DNA of 64,000 nucleotides from Tetranychus cinnabarinus (lineage: Eukaryota > Arthropoda > Arachnida > Trombidiformes > Tetranychidae), in assembly GCA_022266195.1 (NCBI GenBank), contig WHVY01000001.1, forward strand, positions 16,740,001-16,804,000, written 5' to 3'. The first letter of the stretch is position 1. Each line of letters starts with the position of its first letter. Both the position numbers and the translations under genes were made by a program. Positions 43,274-55,690 of this stretch are shown here, piece after piece. A model generated the notes under the pieces. It did not search any database. It saw only the letters and a program-made list of their open reading frames with translations, and was not told the DNA's origin.

Positions 43274-46200
43274 GGTTTCCTATTAATAACCTGAATTACA
43301 ATGAAAAAATCAAAACACTGATAGATAACCAATAATCTGACCAACAAGCTGTTGAAACAAAACAATTGCTCCTATGGATGAAAGACAAAGAGATTGGGTT
43401 GAGCTGGAGCAATAACAAAAAGAAAGAGTAGTTCAATAAAAATTGATTTCAACAATGATTGAATACGCGATAATTAATTGCCATCTTTACCTGAAAAATG
43501 AAATTTCAGCATTTTGATTAACATAAGTTAAACACTCACCCGATTTGAATAAAAATTGAATTACGCGGCCAGTTGGTAACCAAACAATCAAGTAAGCCGT
43601 AAAAGATATAAAAAGATGAAACCAAAACAACTCAGCAACATTATGAGACATGGAAAGTGTCATGTCTCAGACTGATTATCAATCAATATTTAACAATTTT
43701 TTGAATAGATTTATGATTATAAGTCAAATTACATAAATATAATATAAAGTGTTGCTACTAGTCACTGATTTTCCAGCTTTTTTAAAGTCTCTTCACCGGT
43801 TCACCTTAACATCTGATATTGGCCATTTTTTGGATGCCGGGAAACCTACACTGTTGATATTCAATTGATTAAAGTTTAAAGATTAAGACACTATCGACAT
43901 CTTACAATTAAAGCGGACATGGTTTTAGTACTGGGTTTCATCATTTGACCCATTTGGAGTATTTAATGATAATTTTAATAGCAGATCTTGGAAATATTAA
44001 ATGAATGTTCAACTGAATCTAGATCGAAGGTTTGAAACAAGTCAAAAGCAGTATTAACTAACAATTAAAGTTTAATCTTTAGCCTAATTGTAATAGACTT
44101 CTTCCCATTTGAAGGTAATTAAAACAAAATAAAACCAATAGTCCGTAAGTGATAGTAGCAATAATAATAATGAAAGTTGGACTCGTTTTGATTTCATTAA
44201 AACTGACCAAACCCAAGTATACCAAGTAATAATTACAATTTTTTAACCTGTTGATCCTGATGTCATTACTAATTACATATCATGCTTAATTAATCCATAT
44301 TAGAGTCAACAAAATGACTTCCGTAACAATAATTGTAGTCAAATTTTATTGTATTACAAATATGAATTTTCAATTTGATTTTTTCTGATCAAATTATTTG
44401 AGTGAATAAACAAATCGGTGATTTGAAGTAACCAATTCACAAATTATATTCAACTGATAAGTCTAAATGAGAACCAAGCAATAAACATGAATTGTACCAT
44501 TAAAAGTGAAAAAGTAACATTTCCAATCAACATGTAGATCAGTATAATCAGTGCCTAATCTTAATAGTTGTTTAATCAAACAAATCAATCATTTAGCGAA
44601 TTGAATAGAAGCCAAAAAGCTGTTAAATTACACCAGCAACAATTAAAATTTATAATCGATCTTGAAGAGTCGAAACCATTGGTCATTCATTGATCATTCC
44701 GAAGACACATTGACACAGTCTGTAACCACCAACATGGATGAGAATCACTTAGAAGCCAATTGAAGATGCGAGTTGATAATACAAGGATGATTGGTGATTT
44801 GCTTCCGCAAGGAAGATGAATCGTTATGAAATCTACAGAAGAAAGAAAAAAAAGTAAATCAAGATTAATTAATCATTTAATAATGATTTAAGGCCCAAAA
44901 GAAGCAAAAAGAAATGAATTGAAAAAGCAAAATAAAGCGCAAAAAACGAAATGTGTTTTCACTTTCATGCTTTTTCGCCAAGAAAAAGAAACACATTTTT
45001 CTTTCTCATGTTGACCTTTCAGGCTAAACAAGTTGAATTATTGGAAGACGATTGCGTTGATTATTATAATGAAGACCTGTTTGTTTAAATAAGGTATGAC
45101 AGGCAGAGATGATGAACAAGAAGTAAAAAAAATCGGGTGAAAATATGTCTTGAGGGTTAATCTTGATGATGGTGATGTTGAAGGCGAAGAAGCCCAAGCA
45201 ATTTACGGTTCAACGAATTATAAGAATAAACTCTCTTCTTCATCATCATGATCATCATCTTCTCTGTCCACCTTCTTCTTCCTCTTTAATCATCAATTTC
45301 TTCAAGATTCACTGGAGATTTCCGTTCATTCCAATCTAATACATCAAGAAAAAAAGTGAAAGTTAAATTCAAGTCATAACAATGGCCAAATTGGTGAAAA
45401 AACAAGATATAAGGAAATCATTTATTTTACCTTAAGGCAGTCAAATTTAGATTCACCAATTGAATTTAGGGCAACAAAATTTTGATACAAGTTGATTGTG
45501 AAACAAAATGATGGTAATTAAAACTGGTCAACTTTAATGATGAGATATGCGAGCCAGTAATTGATGAGTCCAACGGTATTTTCCAAGTCAACACATTTGA
45601 TCGAGAAATGAGAATACAATTTGTTGAGTTTTAAATGCAAAATTGTTCAAAATAATTTGAACATTTTGCCTTCAATTATTTGATTGAACTTGTGAAAAAG
45701 ATTTGTTTGATTGTTTGACCATTTGTTGGTGTAAATATATTACATGTACATGTAAATATAATTTATTATGATGTTGATCTAGATAAATTATTTACATTAA
45801 ATTCTCAGAGTAAATAAGCAATAGAAAAGATTAAGATGTTAAGCTGAGTTAACTCCATTAATTTCCATCAACAATTAATCAACAGTCACTATAAATGAAC
45901 ACCGTTCAGATTTAGGCTTATCCAACAGTTATCAACATATTACATCAGAAATTTCACTTCACTTTTCAATTTTACACTTAATTTGGTGGTTAATTCAATT
46001 AAACAGACACTCTTTCGCTCTCACTCATACATATAAATATTACAATCAGCTACCAATCCTTGCTTGATCAACAATCAGATGCTGTTTGGTAGCTGTTACG
46101 AAGCTTTGTTGGCAGTGCTGTTGGTGTTGTTGTGGTTTAGAGTTAACATTTACATGAACAGATTAAAATCTATTGATATCCATTTAAATTGCAGCAATAT

Positions 46201-49200
46201 TGAGCCTCTATAAGGTTAAATTGGCAGCCTCAAAATTCAAGAGCTTGTTAAAGATTAAAATGATCCTCTTAATCCTATTTTTGGTAAATAAATACAAATT
46301 GTCTCAGTGTCTTTCATTTAATTTGATCAGCTAAAGATTATTTGATTGACCATCCAATTTGTTTGCTCCTTTTTTTCGCAAAAATGCTTCAACACTTCCA
46401 ATGGGTGGATCGAGACAGCAAAATTGACGACAAACGGACAGGTTAATCACGGCAAGCCTCGAAAGGCTGCAAACAGAATCCCAAAGTAACCATTAGCAGC
46501 AGACTAAATGAATAGACTGGTAAATAAACACCAAGCATCACCAGTAATTATCATCAACATCGTCCTCATGATTAATAATTAGTGTTGGTAAAATGTAAAC
46601 CACAATAAGTTGACTGACTCAACAGCAGTTGTTGTTAAATACGGTAACAACAAAATCATGTCAATCCGTACAGTATCATGAATATACGAAAAAAATGGCT
46701 AAACCAGTTTCCTTAATAAATGTTGTCCTTGTTTTTGTTTTTGCTTTTGTCTCTTCATTTACTCTCTCACCGGGTTAAATTGTTTGAAGCAGAAAACCTT
46801 AAACTTGAATCCTTTTTGCTTTTGCCTGTAAGATCCTAAGGAAATCCATTCAGTTAGGCTTGAGATCATGAAATGTTGATTATCCAAATACAGAAGCCAT
46901 GATAATGTGTAACATGCATTACATGATGACTGTGATGGTGATGATTGCAACCAAATATCTAAAAGCAAGAAAAGAGAGATAAAGAAAACCGTGAGATGAA
47001 AGTGGAAGGTGAAAAGATGAGTTGAATGATGAACAGTAAAAAAAAGAGTAGTCGAAACAAAAAGAAGATTAAGTGTATCACGGAAATGTTGATAACAATG
47101 ACAATGAAATTAACAGTCAATCATCATAACCATCATCAATGATATCGGGTCAACAATAAATAGGTTGATAGTGTTGGGTTGAGGTCAAGGTTATGATTTA
47201 ACCTGAAATTGTTTTTTAACACAAGTGTTAACGTCTAACAGCAAGACTCAAGAAAATCATTCAATATTTACCAATGTTGTCAATACGCTTAAAATACCAT
47301 TAGTCAGTGATGCATCAATTTACAACTCTCACATTAATGCCATATTAATTATAAGGTCAGGTCACTTTCACTTGATTAAAACGGTTAATTAATCTTCAAC
47401 ATTGATACTTAATGTTCATCTAGAGACAAATTGTGTAATACTTTTCCATCAGCTGATTAACACGGTAAACAAAAAGACACTCCTTGAGTTACTCTTTCAA
47501 AATCGCAGTAATTATCATCCTGATCCTTGATCATCATCATTATCATTATGATGGTGATTAGGCTAACATTTACCTTTGTTGACCTTTTCAATTGAATCTA
47601 ATAACCATCAACTTCGATATCCGGTTATTCAATCTTCATCAGCATCATCTTGATCAGCCTTTAACAGTAATTGTGATTGATCTTGATTAACTTGATCTTG
47701 TTACTCTTTATCTTGTGATTGGTACATTTTGTCCGGTTATTTATCAACAACAGGCCAGTCAATTATACAATTTAATGCTTCCATGACCACAAAATGTTTC
47801 AGCCAATTCAGATTTCAATCGTTCCAGCTATTAAAACAAGAGTAAGAAAAAAAAATGATCAGCAGAATAATTAATAAAGTAATCAACATAATCTTCAAAA
47901 TGGTCAACAATAACAATTTTAACCCACAAATGATTAACCTTGTAAATCAATATTTTTCATTTTTAATAACCAATAAATGATATTATTTTTAATCCAATAT
48001 CAAAAGCAGCTTCTAAGTCTCAATTCTGGTCAAGATTTTGGTCAAGATTAGAGCCTTTTCTATGATCAAGGCTTAATCTATTTGCACTTTAATTGTTGAG
48101 TTGATAATACAAATATTATTGCAAATGACTTTGTAATAGTGATGATTAGCTCAACTTGGTTCAATTTGTTTTTTGGTTAAACCTGATTATTAATTTAGTT
48201 TATTTTCAGACCTTGTAGAGTTGACTTTTACAATTGAAATCAAATGTAGATTGATCGTAGGTAAACAACTCTTTATGATTGTCATTTATTTTTCTAACAA
48301 TTAAACTGTGAAGGTTTGCATTTGCAAAGAAATGACAATTACAATCAAGTGTAAATAAGTAAGGGGAAAATTAGGCGATTAACTTGATTACCATTTTTTG
48401 TGAGGTTTACTTATACTTTTTTTAATAAACTTATAATGACCATAATGATTAAATAAATAAAAGTAAAAGCTCCAAAATGGATGATTGGACTAAGCAAACA
48501 ATTAACCAAAATTAAAGGTCAAAGATTTGGTTATTAGTTAAGAGGAAAAGGATAATTATGATTGCCTTTTCTTCATTTACGCATTGTTATATTTGCTTAT
48601 TGATAAAGTAATGAATAACTTTGATTTATCACTATTTAAATAGTGCTCATTAATAGCTATATGATTAGTTAAATAAATTAACAATATTGTCAAAATAAAG
48701 GTCACTCAATAACCTTGGTCAACCTTTAATTTGATTGTGACAAGTGAATAAAGTAAAGATTAATAAGGTTAAATCAGTTTTAACTTTTTCTCAAGATGAG
48801 TTTTTATATTTACTGTAAATCCAATGTATTCAAATTTTTGTTTTAATCAAGATTGTGATATTTAAATTGTCTCTCTTTAACAAACTTCAAATCATTTCAA
48901 GTTTAAATTTTTATTTTAATTTCACTTTCGCTATAAATTTATTCTAATTCACACTAATATAGCAATATAACACAAAAAAAGAAACCAAAAAACCAAACCA
49001 ATAATAGGTTACACTCACTTTGAATACAAGAGAAGGCACTTTTTCCTCGCTTCTTCTTTTTCTCACTATACTCACATTTTTTACTGGTTACAGTTAATCA
49101 TGGATCACAATCAAGTTACAAGATGAATACTGATTAATTTAGAGCGATGAACTGTTGAGTCTAAAGATGATTATGTTGATCAACATGGTGCCGCAAACAT

Positions 49201-50905
49201 GTAATCCCTTTTCAACCAACGTGTTAGTAACTGTTGCATTTTTCAAGCAAAAAAAAGTCTTAACTGTAATAACAGCAATACAATTTATATTGTATTTAAT
49301 AGAAGCAACATTGTTAAATATAATTCACTAAATTAAAACAAATCAAAATTTAACCATTAATTATAATAAACAAAAAGGCTAAAACAAAAGATTGAGAGAT
49401 GTAACCGTTAAATTAAACCGGCAAATGATCACATGACATCAGGTTGAACTCTTACCAGTGGAGGGACCCTTTTGGCTCCAAAATCAAATGTAAAGGTAGC
49501 CATTTTTATTTCATATTTTTCTAGTCTTTTTGTCTCAATCTAAATTAATTGTTTACCATTTTTGATTGATTAATTTAATTTCTTCCGGTTTACTGCTTGT
49601 TATACATGTATTTATATATTTGTGATTTATGTCTTTCATGAGTGATGGTTAGCTTCATTGAAAGAAAGGCGAGATGGCCTGGTGGCAAGATATCGGTATT
49701 TTTTACTCTCATCTGCAAGATCATCTCAATCCCAGTCTTGTGTTTACCATATTAATTTTAGAAACTGTATCATCATCAACATCATCATAACCAACATTAT
49801 AATCAACATCATCATCACTTTTTAATCTCTTGATCAACCTCATGTTTCAGGAAAATCGAATCTTTTTGAATGATGAACAAGAAACAAGTCAACATCTGAT
49901 TTCTTTAATACAAGTGAAACAAAAATTTCCTTTCGTACATAACAGTGTTTAACAATTGAAATGCAACTTCAGGTTAACCTGAGCCGGAGCAAGAAAAAAA
50001 TGGATCCAACAATTTGATAAATTATCGATGGGTTTAACTACAATTAAAAATAACAATCAACTAATCAAGAAATTATCCCATAAGAAAATGGTTTGAAATG
50101 GTTTGTAATGGAATTACCAGAAGAGAAAAAATTGCAACAAGTTGCTACAAAATTTCGAAAAGTGATCTATTTCAACGTATTATTGGAAATTTGGTGAGTA
50201 AATTATTCGAAATATTTTAATTACAAATTGATCATCACGATTCTCTTCCTGTCTGTGGGTGATGGTGAAGAGAAAGGTAGATTAAGGTGTGTGAAGAGAG
50301 AGAGAGAGAGAGAAGATGAAAAAGGAAACCTTTCGTCTTCATTATTTTGCATTGTCAAGTAGAACTAATCTTAGACCGAATCGCTACTCGAATCATGATT
50401 AAAGATGAAAAGGAGGGAAAATGATGATGATGACGAAGATGATAAGGACGATAACGAAGAAAGAGGAGAGAAAGAGAGGAAAGTAAAACCCTCCCGGAAG
50501 ATTGATAAAGGAGGCGGACAAGGTCTTGTCCTTTATCATCCTCTTTGCTACTTTAATTGTATAAAGATTTCTCTTCTTTCTTTCATCTCTCTCTCTCTCC
50601 CTCTCTTTTGCTCTCCATCATCATCTTTATCATCACCATTTGATTTGATTTTGTATCATATTCAACTGAATTGAATAAACAAAATACGAATTGTTGAATG
50701 AAATGAGTATTTAAACAGACTCGATTGCAACTAAAGGTTCAGAGTTAATTTGTCATCGGATCTAAGTTAATCATAATTAAGTTCACCATTCATTTGGTCA
50801 TCTACTAACAGTGTATTTTATTAACAGTTAATTCACTGATTCACTGGATAACAATCACCAAACCAACAATTAACCAGGAAAACGAAACTAAATTCACAAG
50901 GAATC
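43274..50905. other. Long gene-poor region, about 7.6 kb
   Basis: No supported coding exon on either strand. The sequence is AT-rich with ATC/GAT trinucleotide runs (about 45240-45300 and 47520-47550) and a GA microsatellite near 50297-50315. A tRNA-like degenerate sequence near 49670-49745 was judged too weak. A 69-codon minus-strand ORF at 46759 looks like chance. Likely uses are regulatory DNA or untranslated exons of neighbours. Confidence 0.45.
50708..50715 (+). promoter_or_regulatory. Possible TATA box of the Ser/Tyr/Pro-rich gene
   Basis: TATTTAAA about 190 bp upstream of the start codon at 50906, which would allow a 5' UTR of roughly 160 nt. A weak inference from sequence alone. Confidence 0.35.
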
Positions 50906-53900
50906 ATGAAAATGGTAAGTTGACCAAAGACAATTTTTTATCCTCTTAACCAATGCAAATTTGCTTCTCCAACTAACAATTTAAGGCAACAATTAACATC
51001 ATCCATTCCAATCAGTTAAACTTATTAGTTAGACTTAAATTATTTGAAACCAATTGCAATCAAACCTTTCATCTTGCAATTTACCTTTAAATTAACTTTT
51101 TTAACCACAACTTTAGTGTTAGAACCTTACAGCCAAGGAAAAGTCAGCTTTTCCAATTGTTAGTTGTTAACCGATCATCATTGCTACCAATTTACAAATC
51201 GTTAATTGAGCCTGTTGCAAAAACAGTCAACAATCAACGTTAATTGTTATAAATGGTTCAACAGACTGTAAAGAAGAGGTTAAAACTGATTTGGTAAAAG
51301 TGAAACAGCGAAAGTGATGTGCATAATAACAGTTGAATTGAATGATTTACCCTTTATGATAATTAATACCATTAACCATACACTGTTAACTTAAATAACA
51401 AGGTAAATGAATATAAAAATTGATCAGGTAATCAGTTGAAACCAATTTAAGGACAACGAACGTAATAAATTACAATTTATCTTTTAAAATATAAAAGTGT
51501 TTTTGTTGAACAAAAAAACAATCAACTTTCAGTGAAACTGAAATCAATAGCTGAATCAAGCCTAGCCTAACATTTAAACGTTATTAACAAGTTAATATGA
51601 AACAAAACAACAATTGACAGTAAATTCAGTGAAATTATCAATCAAAACTAATTGAACACACTTAAATTAGCAAAATCTTAACCAATTGAACAATTTAACA
51701 ATTATAAATAGCTCTTTACATTCACCTTGAATATCAACAGCTTTCATTGTTCAAACCTTAAACATTTCAAACCAATCAAACTGTAATCATTTCCTCCATC
51801 AACATGCTAATTATCCTGATTGATTAGTTACTTGATTAGAAGAGCAATTTTTAGCTTCAAAAGATGAACACATTCAACAGTTTCATATCAAACTAACAAT
51901 ATTTTCAATTCATTTTTCATCATCACTTTTGATTTGCAAATTTTATTCAACTTTTTAAGATTATTCCTGTCAATTTCATGTCAATACAAAAAATGATTTA
52001 ATATTAAAAAAACGAGTCCAAAAATTCAAAGTTATTTTTATTTTTGCGCCAAATTTTCATTGTCCATTTGATAGTAAATTGTTATATTTGTTTCACGTTT
52101 ATCCCATTGAATGTTAAGGCTACAAGAGTTAAAAGTAACTCTATTATACTTTATTTATACATGTTATTAATTTGACCTGATCAACAACATATCAACATCA
52201 ACATCTTTTTGAATTATTATATTTTAATAATATGATTACAATTAAAAAGAATGATGAATGAATTTATCGTAAAATCGCAAATCAAATCCATCAAAATAAG
52301 TACATACGATTAATACACTTTAATAACAGCGTTCATTATTATCAGAATTGATAAAATAACATTATTACATTGATAAGGGAAAAATAGATGAAGGAATGAG
52401 AAGAAGCAAAAAGTTCAATTGACGGAATGAAAAAAGTGACCTTAATAAGTTAATACATCGTGATTGATTTACAATTTTCCCTCTCACATTAAAATTGTAT
52501 TTATAAATATCGGTAACGATTTAATTGACCTTAGGCCAGTTAAATGTTGTGAATGTTCAACACTATTGACCAAAGACTACATCAAGGTCAAAATGATGAT
52601 TAAATTTAAATTTTCATTAGGCATTTTTAATCAATTGATTTACACTTATTGTATCAATTATCGCTGATCAACAATTAGATTTACCTGGAAGACGCAGTAA
52701 ATGATAAATTAAGCGCAATCATAATGGTCAATTAACAGTTAATTTGTTACAAGAAAATGCTGTTCCTGTTATTAATAATTGCAATTTTACAATCCACATC
52801 CTGATTCAGATTACCCTTGATTAAAGCGATTAATCCGTTCAGTTAAATGATCAGATAATGAGGATCAGGTTGAGAAGAAATTAAATGTGTTTTTTTCTTG
52901 TTCTTTCACCCAACCCAAACGTTTGATTATAATGATGAACATGATGATAGTAGAAGACAAAAATATTGAATTATCAAAATTACGATTAACCTAAAGCAAG
53001 AAGAAGAGAAATGAATAAGAAGCAAAAAAAAACTTCCAATGATAACACTTCCTTGATACAACAACAACAAAAACCGGACCTTTTTTTATTTTCATCATTA
53101 AAAACAAAATGTAATAAGATGATGCTATGATGATATTATGACGATAATATGATGATATATGACCCAAGTAACAAATGGCTAGAAGCATCATCTTGATCAT
53201 CATCCTTTTTTTTGTTGTATTCAACTAAATCTCGTTCTTGTCTTTCTTTGTTTACAGATAATAGTTGCTTTATTTGTGGCAGTCACTTTCTGCTCATCAT
53301 CAGCTACAACAGCTTCATCCGCATCTTCAACGGAAAAATTGGCCACTGCCGCTGATTCCTCCTACGGATCCCGTTCATATGAGCCCGCTGGTTATAAATC
53401 AGCAGTTGTTGGAACCAGCTACTCGATTGGCTCTTCATCTGCATCACCTGCGTCCTCCTCTTCCTACTCTAGTCCACCATCTTCATCATCCGACTCGGAA
53501 CCCTACATAATCACCTCTCGTCGCAACTATCCAGATGAACCCGATGTAGTAAAGGGTCGATATGCAGCTCCAGCTCCATCCGCAGCATCAGCACCACCAC
53601 CACCACCACCCGACTCTTACTATCCACCAACACCTAAAAAGTATTATCCATCCGAGTATGAGAAGCCAAGTGCCTACGGTTACGGTCCATCGTCTTCACC
53701 CTCATACTACAAGCCAGCTTCAACCTATGAACAAGACTATGTCCCATCAACCAAGCCTGCTTACAATGATGAATACACTAAACCCTCTTACGGTCCTTCA
53801 CCCAAATCCTATTCCTACTCAGGCTGGAAACCCTCTTACCCATCAACTAGTTCATCTTACACACCAAGCTCCTACGATTATCCTAAACATTATCCAAAAT

Positions 53901-54292
53901 ACTCTTCCTACTCTTCCTACTCTTCACCCTCATCTGCCTCCTATGAAGACGGCTATCGATCAGGTTACTCCGGTTATGCTAAACCCTCTTCCTACCCTTC
54001 CTCACGAAGCTACAAGTATCCTGCACCAACATCAAGCTCATACGCACCCAAACCTACCAGTTATAGTGCCCCTGCATCACCCTATGGTTACGGAGTTCCC
54101 TCTTCATACGGATCCTCAACATCTTCATACTCACCTGAACCTGCATCATACGGTCCATCATCCCAATCTTCATATGAAACTGATAGACGACCCTATGGAC
54201 GATCCTATGATAGATACTATCCCGCTTCAGCTCCTTCATACGGTTCCGATGAACGTTATGAATCACCTCGATCATCTTACGGACGATACTAG
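50906..54292 (+). CDS. Secreted Ser/Tyr/Pro-rich structural (cuticle-like) protein
   Basis: Exon 1 encodes only MKM (50906-50914). A 2,343-nt intron (GTAAGT to TACAG) follows, and exon 2 is 53258-54292. The product is 347 residues. Together the exons make a classic signal peptide, MKMIIVALFVAVTFCSSSA, which neither exon gives alone. The mature protein is a long low-complexity chain of Ser, Tyr, Pro, Ala and Gly with recurrent SYG, YGP, KPSY and SSYS units and a short proline run near 53595. It has no cysteines after the signal peptide and no Rebers-Riddiford chitin-binding consensus. Probably an extracellular cuticle or silk-type protein. A poly(A) signal is at 54321. Codons are GC-richer than the surroundings. 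Confidence 0.8.
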
Positions 54293-54320
54293 AAGTTGAC
54301 TTTTCCTGTTTTTCATTCCA

Positions 54321-54326
54321 AATAAA
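54321..54326 (+). terminator. Poly(A) signal of the Ser/Tyr/Pro-rich gene
   Basis: AATAAA 29 nt after the stop codon. Confidence 0.6.
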
Positions 54327-55101
54327 CACTTTTTTTGCGACAAAATCCATCATCCATTACAAACCTCATTGTCCATCACCATCATCACCTCAACTCTTTT
54401 TTTTTCATTTACTTTTAATATTTAATCAGCATCACCTCCACCATCACCATCATCATCTCATCTTCATCAAGTGTAGATACAAAAAAAACAAAATTAAGAT
54501 TATTCCAAATCTTCATGACAATCATCATTTGTATACTCTAAAAGTCATCATTTTGTTAACCTTTTTTTGTTCAAGCAAACCTTTTTTTTCTTAACTCTTT
54601 TTTTTCACTTGTTATTAATGATACAATTAAATAAAGAAACGCAATCTTAATAAACAAATTGTCATTTGTCAATTAAATAAAGTCAACAATTAATAGTGTT
54701 GGAATGTAAGAAAAGTACAAAATTAAACAGAAAAAGGTTAATATTTACAATTCATGGTCCATGATAATGATTGAATCTTCAATGCTCTGTTAACACTCAT
54801 ACATTTAAACACCATCAACTCACCTTGAAACACAAATATTAAATGAAAAACAAAAAGATGAACAAACAAACAAAAAAAGTTGAATCAAATTAGTTAATTT
54901 ACAAGAAACAAGAAAAACTGAAAAAAGCAAAAAAACTGATTCAAAATATGAGAAACTGAAAGTTGAATGTAAAATGTTTCAACTAATTATAATTTATTAT
55001 GATTATGTGCTCAGTAAACTAGAGATACTAATTATAATTACAACTTAAAACATGTTGAATCGACTCAAAAGGAATTGATCAGATAAATTGAAACTCTTGC
55101 C
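54327..55101. other. Intergenic, no gene seen
   Basis: AT-rich with CATCAC-type low-complexity runs. No coding feature. Confidence 0.45.
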
Positions 55102-55374
55102 TTGAGTTTCCCATTGGTTCAAAGGCACAGTAAACAAAGAAGAGACTTGAAACAAACTAGAAGCCTTTCAATAGATATGATTCATAATGCGCAGGAATAT
55201 CTTCCAAATCAATATTATTATCATGAAGATGAGAATGCTTATCATAGAGACAGAGAGAGACACAGAGAGAGAAAAGGTAAACATGATAAAAATGATGAAC
55301 TTTCATCAATGAGCATAATCACAGAGACAAAGTTGCCTGAACACTGTTACCTTCACCATCATCCTATAAGATAG
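55102..55374 (+). CDS. Possible exon or small ORF, unidentified
   Basis: A 90-codon ORF with a polar, coding-like composition, including a stretch of Arg/Glu/His repeats (DRERHRERKGKHDKNDE) and ending in LHHHPIR. An internal GTAAAC after GAAAAG could act as a splice donor, so it might be an early exon rather than a whole gene. No family was recognised and no start context stands out. Its position just upstream of the probable cholinergic promoter is noted without further claim. Confidence 0.25.
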   Translation: MSFPLVQRHSKQRRDLKQTRSLSIDMIHNAQEYLPNQYYYHEDENAYHRDRERHRERKGKHDKNDELSSMSIITETKLPEHCYLHHHPIR

Positions 55375-55599
55375 TTCATTCACCAATCTTGATTCAGTTG
55401 GATAACATTCCTATTTCTGTATGTATCACTCCCATGGCCTTCAACCAAACCTTATAAAGATATAAAAATATTATGCATTCAAATTACAACTATTACAATC
55501 ACTATTACAATTGAGATTGAGTGGTCAAAGAGATTCATCTAAATTCAGCGAAATTTCATTTTGTCGTTAAAATGTTACCGTTATGGCCTTTGACTTCAA

Positions 55600-55690
55600 A
55601 TTGATAAACTGTAAACTCATCTTGTGTCACCAATAAAGTGAAACTTCATCTCATCGCCCAATCATCAAAATTACAAAAAACTATCAACAG
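55600..55690 (+). other. Predicted 5' untranslated exon of the cholinergic locus
   Basis: Ends in a perfect splice donor, CAG followed by GTAAGT at 55691. The next strong acceptor on this strand before the transporter start is TTTTTGTTCAG at 58147-58157, 28 nt before the ATG. Cholinergic loci in other animals have a shared noncoding first exon spliced to both transporter and acetyltransferase messages. The left boundary is arbitrary. Confidence 0.35.

Noticed and set aside
45240..45300. Repeated CATCATC units that might suggest an array
   Set aside because: Simple trinucleotide low-complexity sequence without regular repeat-spacer structure; not a CRISPR and not expected in an animal genome.
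46759..46968. Minus-strand ORF of 69 codons in the gene-poor region
   Set aside because: No recognisable features and no splice partners; a chance ORF is the simplest explanation.
49668..49745. tRNA-like sequence with a box A match (TGGCCTGGTGG) and partly pairing ends
   Set aside because: Box B is poor and the stems need several wobble pairs; it could be a decayed tRNA or SINE, but the evidence is too weak for a feature.
53562..54299. Long His/Pro/Thr-rich ORF overlapping the cuticle-like gene in another frame
   Set aside because: A frame shadow of a repetitive Ser/Tyr/Pro coding sequence; it has no signal peptide or start context.
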